From Trema orientale (lineage: Eukaryota > Streptophyta > Magnoliopsida > Rosales > Cannabaceae), in assembly GCA_002914845.1 (NCBI GenBank), contig JXTC01000054.1, positions 213,466-277,465 on the forward strand: a DNA stretch of 64,000 nucleotides, in the 5' to 3' direction. Under the pieces are notes generated by a model. The model was not told where the DNA came from. It saw nothing but the letters and a program-made list of their open reading frames with translations, and searched no databases. The translations under genes were made by a program, and so were the position numbers. The first letter of the stretch is position 1; each line of letters starts with the position of its first letter. Positions 34,769 to 45,189 of the stretch are shown here, piece by piece.

Positions 34769-35464
34769 TAGGGATGTCAACGGGGCGGGGCGGGACCGGT
34801 TTTGTGTTTACCATCCCCGTCCCCATTATTATTTTACTATACCATCCCCGCATCATTCACCATTTTATTTGGTGCGGGGCAATTTCGGGGAATCCTCATC
34901 GGGGATCAGTTTCCCCATTGGTATATCAGGGTCCCCGTTTGGAATCGTCATCTTGTATAAATTAAATAATTCTATTGTAGTTCAAATCTTTTTAAAGTCT
35001 AATTACATCGAAAAACAATGAAAATTAAAGTTAACTTCATTAAAAATTCTAATTTTAGATCTAAATAACTAAAAAGCACATTCAAATAAAACTTTAACAT
35101 GCTAGAATTGTCAAATATAAAATATTTAATACTAAAATCATAGAGCATATCATTCATTCATAAAGCTAACACAATCCCAAATAATTCAAAAAAATATTAG
35201 TATATGACTATATATTATTAGATCCTTTTTCTTTTTTAAAAACATCTACTTGAATCACTATTATATAAAAAAATAGAAATTAATTTATATATAATCGGGG
35301 CGGGGTCAGTGCGGGACACTCAATCCCAAGCCCGTCCCGCCCCGCTAAATATTAAACGGAGAATCCCTGCCCTATGCTTGCACCATTTATAACGGTGAAA
35401 GTCCGCCCCATTCGGGCCGATGCACCACGGTGTACCACTCCATTTGGTGAAATTGACATCCCTA
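34769..35464. mobile_element. hAT-type MITE with perfect 8-bp target duplication
   Basis: Terminal inverted repeats TAGGGATGTCAA and TTGACATCCCTA are of hAT type. Both flanks read TTTTTCTT, a perfect 8-bp target duplication as expected for hAT. Subterminal regions are GC-rich (GGGGCGGGGCGGG, CCGTCCCGCCCCG) with an AT-rich middle. 696 bp, no transposase domain; the small open frames at 34737-35021 are shadows of the GC-rich end. Confidence 0.92.
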
Positions 35465-36357
35465 TTTTTCTTTGTTTATTAAAGGCTAAAAGTGATGGTT
35501 TTTTTTTTTTAATATTATCCCAAAATTAAAACCTACATTTTTAGATACTACATTTTATTCCCTAGATTTATTTTTTTAAGATTTCAATTTCACCCGTCGG
35601 GGAAGAAAAAAAAAAAGAGAGAGAGAAAGTTTTTAGCTAACCAAATACATGTATTTTGAAACACAACTATTTCCAAACAACTTCTCAATTAATATTTAAT
35701 ACAATACCAATATCGAACAAGTGAAAATTCAACACAAAACAGAAGCTTTCTATTGATTTATTTATATTCTGTGGGGAAATATTTTCCGTTACACAACAAG
35801 AGACGAAGGTGTTCCATCAATTTGAACCTTTTTTTTTTTTTTCACACTTAGATGTTTCAGGGATGAAATTGAAACTTTATTAACAATCTTAGGGAGTAAA
35901 TGTAGCTTCCAAGAGTACTGGTCTAATTTCTAAAAATCAGAAACTTGTCATTGACATATGACCTTTTACATAATATTATTGTTACTTTCTTTTTCTAAAT
36001 ATCGCCTTTTTGATTAGATTGGATCAGATCTGAATCTTATCCTTCTTCTATACATCTTTAAATCAAGATTTGGATCTAGATCTTTAATAAACAAGTTCAC
36101 ATTGACTTTATCTTTAGTGTATTATGAACCATATTTAATGGTTTCTCCCTATTAATTCTCATTTGACTAACACATAAAAAAAGGGAGTTTCTAACATCAA
36201 TGCATATTTCATTCACTGATTAAAGCAAGCCATTAATAAAAGGGCAAATATATATACGCAAAGTTCAACAGATATTACAGACTTTTATGCTACCTGTGAA
36301 CTAAGTCTGCATATCTTTTTCTTAGTGTATAAGTGGAAACCCACATCATGTTGGAGA
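35465..36357. other. Intergenic, includes TPK 3' UTR
   Basis: AT-rich. The last few hundred bases before 36358 are expected to carry the 3' UTR of the leftward K+ channel gene. No other feature seen. Confidence 0.5.
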
Positions 36358-37599
36358 TTATTTCTGATAAGGAGGAGATGATTGAGCAAGAGCTATATCA
36401 GACGCTGACAAAGTTCCTGATTGATCAACATCAAGATCATCAAACTCCTCCATTACAAGTGATATATCTTCCTGACTGATCTTCCCCATCTCTTTCAGCT
36501 TATATATCACAAACTCAGCAGCTCTGTTGCAAGAAGTAAAGTATCAACACAATTGGGATAAAAAACGCTATCCACATGTCAAATTCACATCGTCACAAAT
36601 TAGTTTTTGTTGTTGTCAACTAGTTAAGAAAAAAATTGACATCCGAATTGTAAATTTATTGCGCTCGGGATGTAAAGCATTTTTGGCATCAACTTACCCA
36701 ACAGTTCCATCATCATCAAGATCAGCAGCCTCTAAATCTACATTCGTCATCCGACGAGTAAGAACCCAATTGACCAATGCCCTTTGTCTTCTCTCAGTGT
36801 TGAGCTCAGCAATGTAGAGGAAAAACTGGGCTAAGCAAATGGTACTCATCAATATCCAGAATACTGCAAAAACACGCCCTCCTTGGGTTGAGAAGCTCTT
36901 ATCTCCATATCCCAAGGTCGTGATGGTTGAACAAACGCAGTAAAATGCATCCACGGGGTCCAGTTTTTCGACAGTGACTAGAAAGACTGTTCCAATAATT
37001 ATAAGCACCAAAAGAATGATAAAGACCAGAATGCACTTGTATCTGGCTCTGTTAGCCTCAGCCTCTTTTAGAACTTCGGCATAAGCAATTCTTTTACGCA
37101 TATTCAAGGCTCTAACAAGCAGCAATTCTTGCTTCTCTACCAAATAGTCAGCTGCTTTGCTAAGTGTCATTCCAACTAGAGCCATACCTGTGAACACAAA
37201 AGCACAAGCAAGTAGTTTTGAGGCTTTACTGCTTGGCACTAAGTCCCCATATCCAACAGTAGTCATTGTCACAATGCAGAAATAAACAGCATCAAGAACT
37301 CCATCTGTCTTCTTTCCGTCGAGCTGGTTCCTGACCACGTAGAAGCAAATGGCTCCTACACCTAAGTACAAAGACAAGAACATGACCACTCTAAAAAAAT
37401 TTGGGTGTATATTTCCAAGTATGGAATTGGATCGTGGAACTGCATCAATGCCAGTTGTCTCCAAGGGAAGAAAGTCTGCTATAGGAGCACTTTTACAGCG
37501 GCGAAATCTTCTTCTCTTTGGAGCATCTTCCTTCCTTGTTTGTGGATTAAGATTTACTAGATCTGGAAGCAGGGGTTGTCTTACGCCGTTACTCGCCAT
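36358..37599 (-). CDS. TPK1: Two-pore K+ channel, TPK/KCO family (TPK1-like)
   Basis: Coding exons 36698-37599 and 36358-36523 on the minus strand, joined across a GTAAGT..CAACAG intron in a Gly codon, give 355 aa. The N-terminal RRCKSAP (33-39) is a 14-3-3 binding site of the type that activates TPK1 when phosphorylated. Two pore units follow, with TTVGYGD (filter 116-119) and TTLGYGD (filter 230-233), each between hydrophobic helices (about 68-88 and 128-148; 188-209 and 243-265). The C-terminus has two EF-hands: DLDDDG (293-298, run into AAEF by the splice) and DLDVDQSG (330-337). The family forms dimeric, Ca2+-stimulated, voltage-independent K+ channels, mostly in the vacuolar membrane. 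The gene looks intact; the exact TPK number is inferred from the 14-3-3 site and double GYGD. Confidence 0.95.
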
Positions 37600-38600
37600 T
37601 TTGGTGATTCTAACAAATGAAGATCCGTTCTAAAACACCTGTCTAGTAGCTAAGGAGTCAAATCAGAAGTACCTAGCAGAGTCTTCAAATTCAACTATTC
37701 TGATCTAACATTGCAATTCCAGATCTCAACTCCTACCATTGAATCATCAAGCATATTAGTTTATGCACTATCATAACAAGTCATACACACCACAATTAGA
37801 AGCAGCATCAACAAAATTTGGAATCGAAGTGGCATCTTATGATGACAAAAGCACAATTTACACCAAACATTGGCTCATAATTCAACATTCGTGCAGTCTG
37901 ATCAGGCCAAAATTTGATTGAGTTTTCATGTTTCCAGCTACAAAATCACCAAAATTTCAAATTCTCAACCCAATTATTCAAGTAAAGAAAAATTAGTATT
38001 AAGGAAACAATATTCATTTCTTGAACAACCCATATGTCAAAAACAGTTACCAAAGACAAAATCCAGGTTTTCATTGCCCAAAATTTACGCAAATCACAGA
38101 AAAATGAATATAACACACACACATATATACACTAAAATCCTTTCCTTCTTGGCCTATAAACCAAAATAAAAAATGTTGTGAGAGATCAACCGAAAAACTG
38201 GGTGTGATTTTTCAACAAATTTTGACTTTTATAGGAAAATAAAAAGAAAACTGCAAACTTTAGTCATGAAAATTAAACCATGAAAGTGAAAAAGAAAAAC
38301 CCAGTTAGGAAAAAAGAAGCTGAATTAAGCTCTTCTAAATCGACATGCATAGAGCAGGAGTTGAAGTAAAATTCCACTAAATCCATAACCGAAAAGTTGC
38401 CAGAATGTGAAAGAGTGAGATACTTACCAGTGCAAAGCTAGTCTGAATCTTCCAGTTCAAATACTGTTAAAAGGGTTGTTTGGCGTTGCGGAAATTGGGA
38501 CCAGAAAAACACTTTCCGGGAAAATCGAGAACTAAGTCCAGAAAGATCCAAATTTCCTATCCAGTTTTGTTGCTCCCTGCGGAAAAAAAAAAGGGGAAAA
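37600..38600 (-). other. 5' UTR and leader intron of the TPK gene
   Basis: Reading leftwards, CACTG|GTAAGTATC at 38427 is a strong donor and GGTGTTTTAG|AACGG at 37630 a good acceptor, 31 bp before the ATG. This gives a 798-bp intron (37630-38427) wholly in the 5' UTR. The first, non-coding exon would lie upward of 38428. Leader introns are common in genes of this kind and often raise expression. Confidence 0.6.
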
Positions 38601-39574
38601 TAAAAGAGAGAATGATTCAAAAAATAAAAAATGTATTTAAAAAATGGCAACTGGATATTCTAACTTATAGTATTAAAGTAAGTTAGTAACTATATTTGTT
38701 CTTTTTTCAACTCAAAAAAAAACAAAAACAAAACTGTATTAATTGCTAAGAATACTAACAACAATCTCTCTTTTCTATTCCTGTTTGACATATTAATTTT
38801 ATTATAATTTATTATATTATTAAAATATTAAATTAAATAATAGAATTTATATGTTAAATAATGAGACTTGAAAATGTAAAAGAGAACCAAAAATAAAGTG
38901 CATCTCGTATCTCTCTTAGTTCTTTTCAATAAAGTCAGAAGTCGCCGACAACTCGTCATACACTGCACTTCGATGTCACGTGTCAAACGGTCGGCCGTCC
39001 AAGAGTATAACCGTTAAACACACTGTCGTTTGCCTTGCGCATCAAATGGAAATTTTCCTTTTTTTTGGGGTGAAAATAAGAAAATTAATGCTCTTACGTC
39101 TAATTGTTCTGGGCTACAAATTAGAGGGGTGGAAAAAGCATGAGATATTTTTTTTTCTTATATCCTTTTAATTGTTTGGTTTTCTTTTGCCTTATAATAG
39201 ATGTAAGATTGGGATAGTAATTAATATTATGTCAAAATTACTTTTTTGGCCAAAAAAAAAAAACTGTAGCTTGCTTTTTCTTCTTAGGGTAGTTATCAAA
39301 TTTTTAATTTTTCTTTTCCAACTTAAACGAAAGAGAGTACTATGTCGCGGTTAGGATGGTATGTTACATCGGGATCAAATGGATGGTTGAGATTGAGATA
39401 AGTCAAATGCAAGCATTTCTCTTCAAAAATAAATTCTATTCATTAATTAACTATAGTAGGATAATAACCAATTCAATGCAAAATGGACTAATAAGTAAAC
39501 CACAACAATATATAGAGAATTGAAGAAACTATAATATTGAATCAAAAATCGAGAAAGTAAGTAAGAATCACATA
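38601..39574. other. TPK upstream region, no other gene
   Basis: AT-rich promoter side of the TPK gene; no conserved motif could be assigned with confidence. Confidence 0.45.
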
Positions 39575-40005
39575 GGAGCTTGCTAGGATTCACTTCTAAT
39601 TTTTTTGTTTAAATAAATTGAAAATAGAAGTAAAAATTTTATTTTAGTTTTTAATTTTTATAAATAAGAAACATGTTTGCCAAACTTTATTTCGCTACTT
39701 ATTTCCAAAAATAATAAAGTGCAAATAATGAGAGAGAAAGTTATATGGACTTATATTTGTGTATGTATATATGTACGCATTTGTATGCAAATATTTTTAT
39801 ATTCTTTTGTTTTTGAAATTTATTTAAAAAAATAAAGGTATTAGAAATTTTTTGTTACCACTTTTTTTTTGAAATTTTTGGTAATAATTTTTAAAAATAA
39901 AAAACAAAAACAAGGTTACCAAGCAAACTTCCAAAAAAAATTTTCATTTTTCTATTCAAAAAAAAAACAAAAAAACAGAAAATAAAAGTGAATCCAAACA
40001 GACCC
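39575..40005. mobile_element. PIF/Tourist-like MITE (decayed left end)
   Basis: The complement of the right end reads GGGTCTGTTTGGATTCACTT and the left end GGAGCTTGCTAGGATTCACTT; both continue into T-rich sequence. The GGGYCTGTTTGG start is shared with the elements at 43871 and 47410. TAA follows the right end but the left flank does not match, so the target duplication is unclear. Confidence 0.55.
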
Positions 40006-40299
40006 TAAATATACATAATAAAGAGTGAAACTAGAGCTCTATAAAATATATTCTTTTTTCTTCCAAACTAGTAGGAGTTTCATATTCTAAAAGATAACTG
40101 GAATAAAGTGACAAAAATAATTAAATAGTATCTATTTAACTTTAAATTTAAATGTAAAATTAATTTTAAATATGGAAGATAAATGGTAATGATACTCCTA
40201 AAGCAGAATATGAATTATAAAAAAAAGTATAATTATAATAATATAATTATCTTTATCCAAAAGAACTATATAATTGTCCCTACTGTATATGCTAATTGA

Positions 40300-40795
40300 G
40301 AAAACGAGAAAGCATTAAGAAAAAAGTTGAAAGGAGCAAAATTTGGAAAGGAAGCGGCTGAAGACAACCACTAGAATTAAGGTACCACTAATTACTACTC
40401 GACTAATTTGCCTCCTTGAAAAGAGGCTAGAAGCACTAAACACAACGTTATTATTATTATTATTATTTGAAAATTCGTAGACCCTAGTTTAAGGTATTCT
40501 TCTACTTGTTTATCCCTTAATTAATGTTGTCGAATTGTTTGTAGTTTTACGTAGTAAAAGGATTAAAGCGAGCTCTGGAAACTTTTTGTTTGGGAATTAA
40601 GAATATTGCCATGCATGATATTATTTATTCCGCTCCTTTTTTTTTTTTTTTTGGTATTTGATTATCAGATTGGTCCTTTGCAAATGAATCTAGTTAGTTT
40701 GCATCTTAAATAAAACAACCTTTTTTGCTTTTTTTTATTGTTTACTTGAAGAATGTTATATGAAGTTCCTTTTTGTATCTTGGCTACTCTCTATT
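40300..40795 (+). pseudogene. Relic F-box locus: flanks kept, coding region gone
   Basis: 40300-40650 matches the upstream region of the F-box gene (41955-42265): AAAAGTTGAAAGGAGCAAAATTTGG, GGTACCACT, TAGAAGCACTAAA, AATTGT.TGTAGTTTTACG.AGTAAAA, CCATG.ATGATATT.TTTATTC. About 30 bp later 40682-40795 matches the sequence around and after its stop codon (AATGAA..TAGTTAGTTTG.CATCTTA, GAAG.TCCTTTTTGT.TCTTGGC). The ~1.2-kb coding part is missing, leaving a T-rich run. It is a tandem duplicate reduced to its flanks. Confidence 0.6.
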
Positions 40796-41419
40796 TTAAG
40801 GGAGGATTTTTTTCCCCCCAAAAAAAGAGTGTGTTTTACGTTACATGTGATTAATTTTATAATTTTAATTCAAAAATAGAGCTAGCTTTTACACAGGGAT
40901 GAAAAGAGAGTACTGCAAGTTGTTCCAGCAGAGAACTTAGCTGCAGTTCTCTTGAAATTTACTGTTCTATGTATTTAACTAATATGGCTTTTTTTTTTTT
41001 AAATTAAAGAACAAACCACTGAAATTTTATTAGTCGGGAGAAACAAGTACATGATACATCCGGTTTTTACAGTCTTTTAAAACTTTAATTAGTTTTCCGA
41101 GTTTATGAGACCAACGCAAGATAGTGCTATATTTATATGATCGTACTGTCTTTAATTTATATAAGACCATCACTTTAATTTCTCATCCGTTTCTTCAATA
41201 CAAAAGAGATTTAGTAAAATAAAATTATTATAAATTTATTTATTTGTTTGTGGATATTCATATTCCATAACATTTATAACCTCTATGGTAATCGAATTTA
41301 TCTACTATTTATCCTACAAATTAATAATCAAATTAGTATTATGTGACCTATATTTTCTAGTCCTCTACTCAATTTATTGGCCTCCATACATATATAAATA
41401 AATTCTCCATACATATGTA

Positions 41420-41905
41420 AATAAAATTTCAAAATCAAAATAAAACTAAAATCAATAAAATGTTACTAAATTAATTTCTTTTTATAAAAAAAAAAGTCCA
41501 GCAAGAGAGAGGTGGAAGACTATAAATACTTTTAATTCATTTTTTTTTTTAAATTAGAAATCCTAATGTTGTCCAGAAATTAAACACATGTACGCTACAA
41601 AAATTAAAATGCAGATATATTTATGTGATTATCACAATGAGAAAACAGAAAGGAAGAAGTTAATAAATAAAAAGATATAAATAAATTAAATTCAAAATCA
41701 AAACAAGTTTAAAATTAATAACAAAATAATAAATCACTTTTTTTTAATAAAAAAATAAGAAGTTGAGCAAGAGAGAGGTGGAAGAAGATATATACTTTAA
41801 ATTCGTTTTTTTTTTTTAAGTAATCCTGAAGTCCACAAATTAAATACTTAGAAGCTACAAAAAGTTAAAATGCAGACATGTTCATGTAATTATCCCACTT
41901 AAAAA
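41420..41905. repeat. Tandem duplication of ~265 bp in the F-box promoter region
   Basis: Units at about 41420-41640 and 41686-41905 share GCAAGAGAGAGGTGGAAGA, a T-run after TTAAATTC, CCAGAAATTAAA/CCACAAATTAAA and GCTACAAAAA.TTAAAATGCAGA. Confidence 0.7.
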
Positions 41906-42426
41906 AAATAAAATAAAATAAAAAAAGAAAGGAAACTTTTAAATAAAAAGAAATGAGAATAAAAGTTGAAAAGGAACAAAATTTGGAAGAAGCAGAGTAA
42001 AACGAGGTATAAAATGAAGGTACCACTCTAATTTTTACTTGAACATATGCTTCTTGAAAGAAGCTAGTAACTGTAACTAGAAGCACTAAAGACGACGTCG
42101 TTTCACCTCAATTTTGCTCTACTTCTCTTCCCTCTATATTGTTCAATTGTATGTGGTTTTACGGAGTAAAATCAATTTGTCAGTAGCTTTTTCAGCAAGG
42201 TGCAAGGCTTTTGATTTTATTTTATTTTTTTCCCTTTGGAAGAAACATAGCCATGATATTGTTTATTCTCATATTGAAAAATTTTCCGCTTGGCGGATGA
42301 GATAGAGTTGGTACACTACTACTTTGAGTGTCTATGATGTTTTTTAATTTGAGACTTTGAGACTTTGATTTTTTGATTTCTTTTTTTTTTTTCTTTTTTT
42401 TTTCGTTAGGAAGGATAAGTAGGAAA

Positions 42427-43623
42427 ATGAAGAGGAGAAACTGGGCTTTGCCAGAAGGGGTGCTGTTTGAAATTTTATCATGGTTACCAGCTAAGTGTAT
42501 TATACGATTCAAGTGCGTCTGCAAATCGTGGTACGAACTCATCAATGCTCTTATAAGAAACCCACCATTCATAACCAAGCAACTCCATAACATCAACAAA
42601 GAACTCTCATCTCCAACATCCATGGTTTTTATATGCAACATCCGACCCTTCAAGCTTCGCTCAAGATGGTATGGCCGCATAACTCTGTTTAGTTGTTTCG
42701 ATGATGATGATGAGAACGAACACATCCATTATCATATCTGCAAAAAATTCAGCGCACCCTTTAGTAAGAATCTAATTATTGATTCAGTGCTTTATCACTG
42801 TGATGGGATCCTTTGCATTGGTGGTAAGTCTAGCGTGAGTTTATGGAATCCGGCGATCGACGAATTCAGGACTCTTCCAAAACCAAGTGTGGTCGAACAC
42901 AAAGTCTACATAGTGGGACAAGGATTTGGCCACGATTCAAAAGCGGATGACTACAAGGTTGTTAGGTTTGGGATGTACAATGAGAACTTTGAGCAAATTG
43001 TTGAGGTTTATAGCATGGCAACCGATTCGTGGAGAGAGATTAAGATCGATGTTCTACTTAGAAAATTTCTCTTTCTTAATGGATACGTGTACTGCAAAGG
43101 AGTTTGCTACTGGTCTAGTTCGTTTGTGGCTGGGGAGTCGTCTATGATCCTTTCTTTCGATATGTGTGATGAGGTATTTCATGTGGTACCTTTGCCAAAT
43201 AATCGTGTACAAGATGAAGAATGCTTTAAAGTTACTCTGTGGAATGAATCTGTTGCTTTACTTTTCTGTCCCATGAAGAGTTACGTAAGTAGCATTGAGA
43301 TTTGGGGACTGAACGACTGCGTCGGGTGTGCGAAAGGTTCTACTTCTTGGACTAAACACATGAGAATTGGACCTTTATTGGCAGGCAATATTGCCTCTGT
43401 ATGGACATTCAGTAAGAGTGATGAGCTACTCATGCTAGCTACTAATAGAGAAGTTGTCTCCTATAACCTCTACAATCAAAAGCTAACCAAACTTAAGTTA
43501 GTTTCGAAGCGAGAAATAGAGGATTGGGGTTTTTTCTATGTAGAGAGTTTGGTCTCCGTGTACCCGAAAAGCAAATTAAAGGATAAAAAAAAAACTCAAT
43601 CGCCAAGATTATTTAGCCAATGA
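42427..43623 (+). CDS. F-box protein with F-box-associated domain
   Basis: Single-exon, 398-aa protein starting MKRRNWALPEG. The frame extends 18 codons further up through a poly-Phe tract encoded by a T-run, which is not credible as coding, so I take the internal ATG. Residues 6-46 (LPEGVLFEILSWLPAKCIIR, FKCVCKSW) are a typical F-box for binding SKP1/ASK. Residues ~100-330 resemble the F-box-associated interaction domain: LWNPAIDEFRTLPK, GFGHDSKADDYKVVR, VEVYSMATDSWREI, NGYVYCKGVCYW and ILSFDMCDEVF. Such proteins are substrate-recognition subunits of SCF E3 ubiquitin ligases. The target is not predictable; S-locus F-box proteins share this layout but nothing here supports that role. The upstream region is locally duplicated and a gutted sister locus lies at 40300. 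Confidence 0.93.
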   Translation: MKRRNWALPEGVLFEILSWLPAKCIIRFKCVCKSWYELINALIRNPPFITKQLHNINKELSSPTSMVFICNIRPFKLRSRWYGRITLFSCFDDDDENEHIHYHICKKFSAPFSKNLIIDSVLYHCDGILCIGGKSSVSLWNPAIDEFRTLPKPSVVEHKVYIVGQGFGHDSKADDYKVVRFGMYNENFEQIVEVYSMATDSWREIKIDVLLRKFLFLNGYVYCKGVCYWSSSFVAGESSMILSFDMCDEVFHVVPLPNNRVQDEECFKVTLWNESVALLFCPMKSYVSSIEIWGLNDCVGCAKGSTSWTKHMRIGPLLAGNIASVWTFSKSDELLMLATNREVVSYNLYNQKLTKLKLVSKREIEDWGFFYVESLVSVYPKSKLKDKKKTQSPRLFSQ

Positions 43624-43870
43624 ACGTAGTTAGTTTGGCATCTTATTATTATTTTTTTTTAATTTTTATATTCTGTTCATTGGGTAGATGAAGAGTATGT
43701 TAAATGAATCTTGATATGATGAAGCTCCTTTTTGTTCTTGGCAGCCCTCTGCATTAGGACGGTTCCTTGGGATTTTTACTATTTATTTATTTTATTAATA
43801 TTTTTTTTTTAAAAAAAAGCAAAGGACAAACAAACTTGCGTTGTCACTCAGCTTGCAAAAGAATAATTTA

Positions 43871-44821
43871 GGGGCTGTTTGGCATCATAACTAAAAAACA
43901 GTTTTTTGTTTTTAAAAACAGAAAACTGTTTTTTGAGAACAAGTAAGGGTGTTTGGCATTGTTCTCTGAGAACAGTTTTTAAAAACAAAGTTAAAGAAAA
44001 CAGAAAATTCAGAGAACAACAAAATGTTGTTTTCAAGGTGTTTTCTTAACTTTTTCTTTTTCTGAAAAAAATAAAAATTCTTTCATATAACTTTCATATA
44101 CATATTTTCTTGTAACTTTCTCTCTCATAGTTCTCTCTCGTCACTTTTTCTAACTACTTTCTCTCTCTTCATTCTCTCTTATCACTTTCTCTCTCTTCAT
44201 TCTCTCAATCCTCATACTCTCTCATCACTTTCTCTCTCTTCATTCTCTCTCACTATTTTCTCTCTCCTTATTCTCTCTCATCATTTTCTCTCTCCTTATG
44301 TTATTCTATCACTTTCTCTCTCATTATTTTCTATCCCTTCATTTTTTTTAATCACATTATCCCTCCTCATTCTTTATTACTACTTTGTTTTTTATAACTT
44401 TTTTTGTCTTTATTTTTTATCCTCATGTATTCTTATCACTTTCTTTTTCTTGTGTGTTTTCATTAGTTTTTTTTTCTTCTATCTTTCTCAACACTTTTTA
44501 TTTCCATATTCTCTCTTATCACTTTTTCTCTCATTATTATCTTTCATTACCTTTTCTCTTGTGACTTTCTCTCTCCTCATTCCCTTACTTGAATTTATAC
44601 CTAGTCACTCTCTCTTGACTTTTTCTCTCTAAATATTTTTTTTTTTATAATACAAAGATGATTTTTTATATTCATATAATTTTTTTTCCCTAAAAAATAT
44701 TTTTAGAAAACATTTGCCAAACACCCATTGTTTTCTAAAAACATTATAAAACAGTTTTTGTTCTCATTTCTGAAAACATAACTCTAAAAACAAAAAATAA
44801 AAAACAATGCCAAACAGGCCC
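43871..44821. mobile_element. PIF/Harbinger (Tourist-like) element, 951 bp
   Basis: Terminal repeats GGGGCTGTTTGGCA and TGCCAAACAGGCCC, flanked by TTA on both sides. A second nested inverted pair lies inside (GGGTGTTTGGCATTG at 43948 and TTTGCCAAACACCCATTG near 44713). The middle (44090-44640) is a long pyrimidine-rich tract of CTCTCT and TTCTCTC repeats; there is no transposase. It lies ~250 bp after the F-box stop codon. Confidence 0.88.
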
Positions 44822-45189
44822 TTAGTTTCCAATCAGATGTGAGATGGGATCTCCTGAGCAGAATTGTTGATTAGTTTTGTTCAGCTTCATCTTAGTTTTG
44901 TTGACTAGTTTTGCATATGTTAAATTGGTCCCCTTCTATTTCCTTCACTCATCACCCTTTTTTTCTCATTTTTCTCATCAATCAATGCTTTATAACATGA
45001 TTAACATCCAGATCAGAGAGCTCCACATTCATAGATGAAGCAACAAATGTTAATTTAAATTATATTATTGTCATTATTATACACAAATATCACTAAAAAA
45101 ACAACAACAACAGGAAAAAAAAAAAAAAAGCAAAAGAATGAATCATTCCAAACCCCTCCTCTTCTGATATTCCTTTGTGAATGCATGGA
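44822..45189. other. Intergenic, nothing recognised
   Basis: AT-rich sequence with a short CAA-type simple repeat near 45100. Confidence 0.5.

Noticed and set aside
42373..42426. Upstream ATG giving an 18-codon poly-Phe extension to the F-box protein
   Set aside because: It is a T-homopolymer in the leader; the internal ATG gives the usual start a few residues before the F-box.
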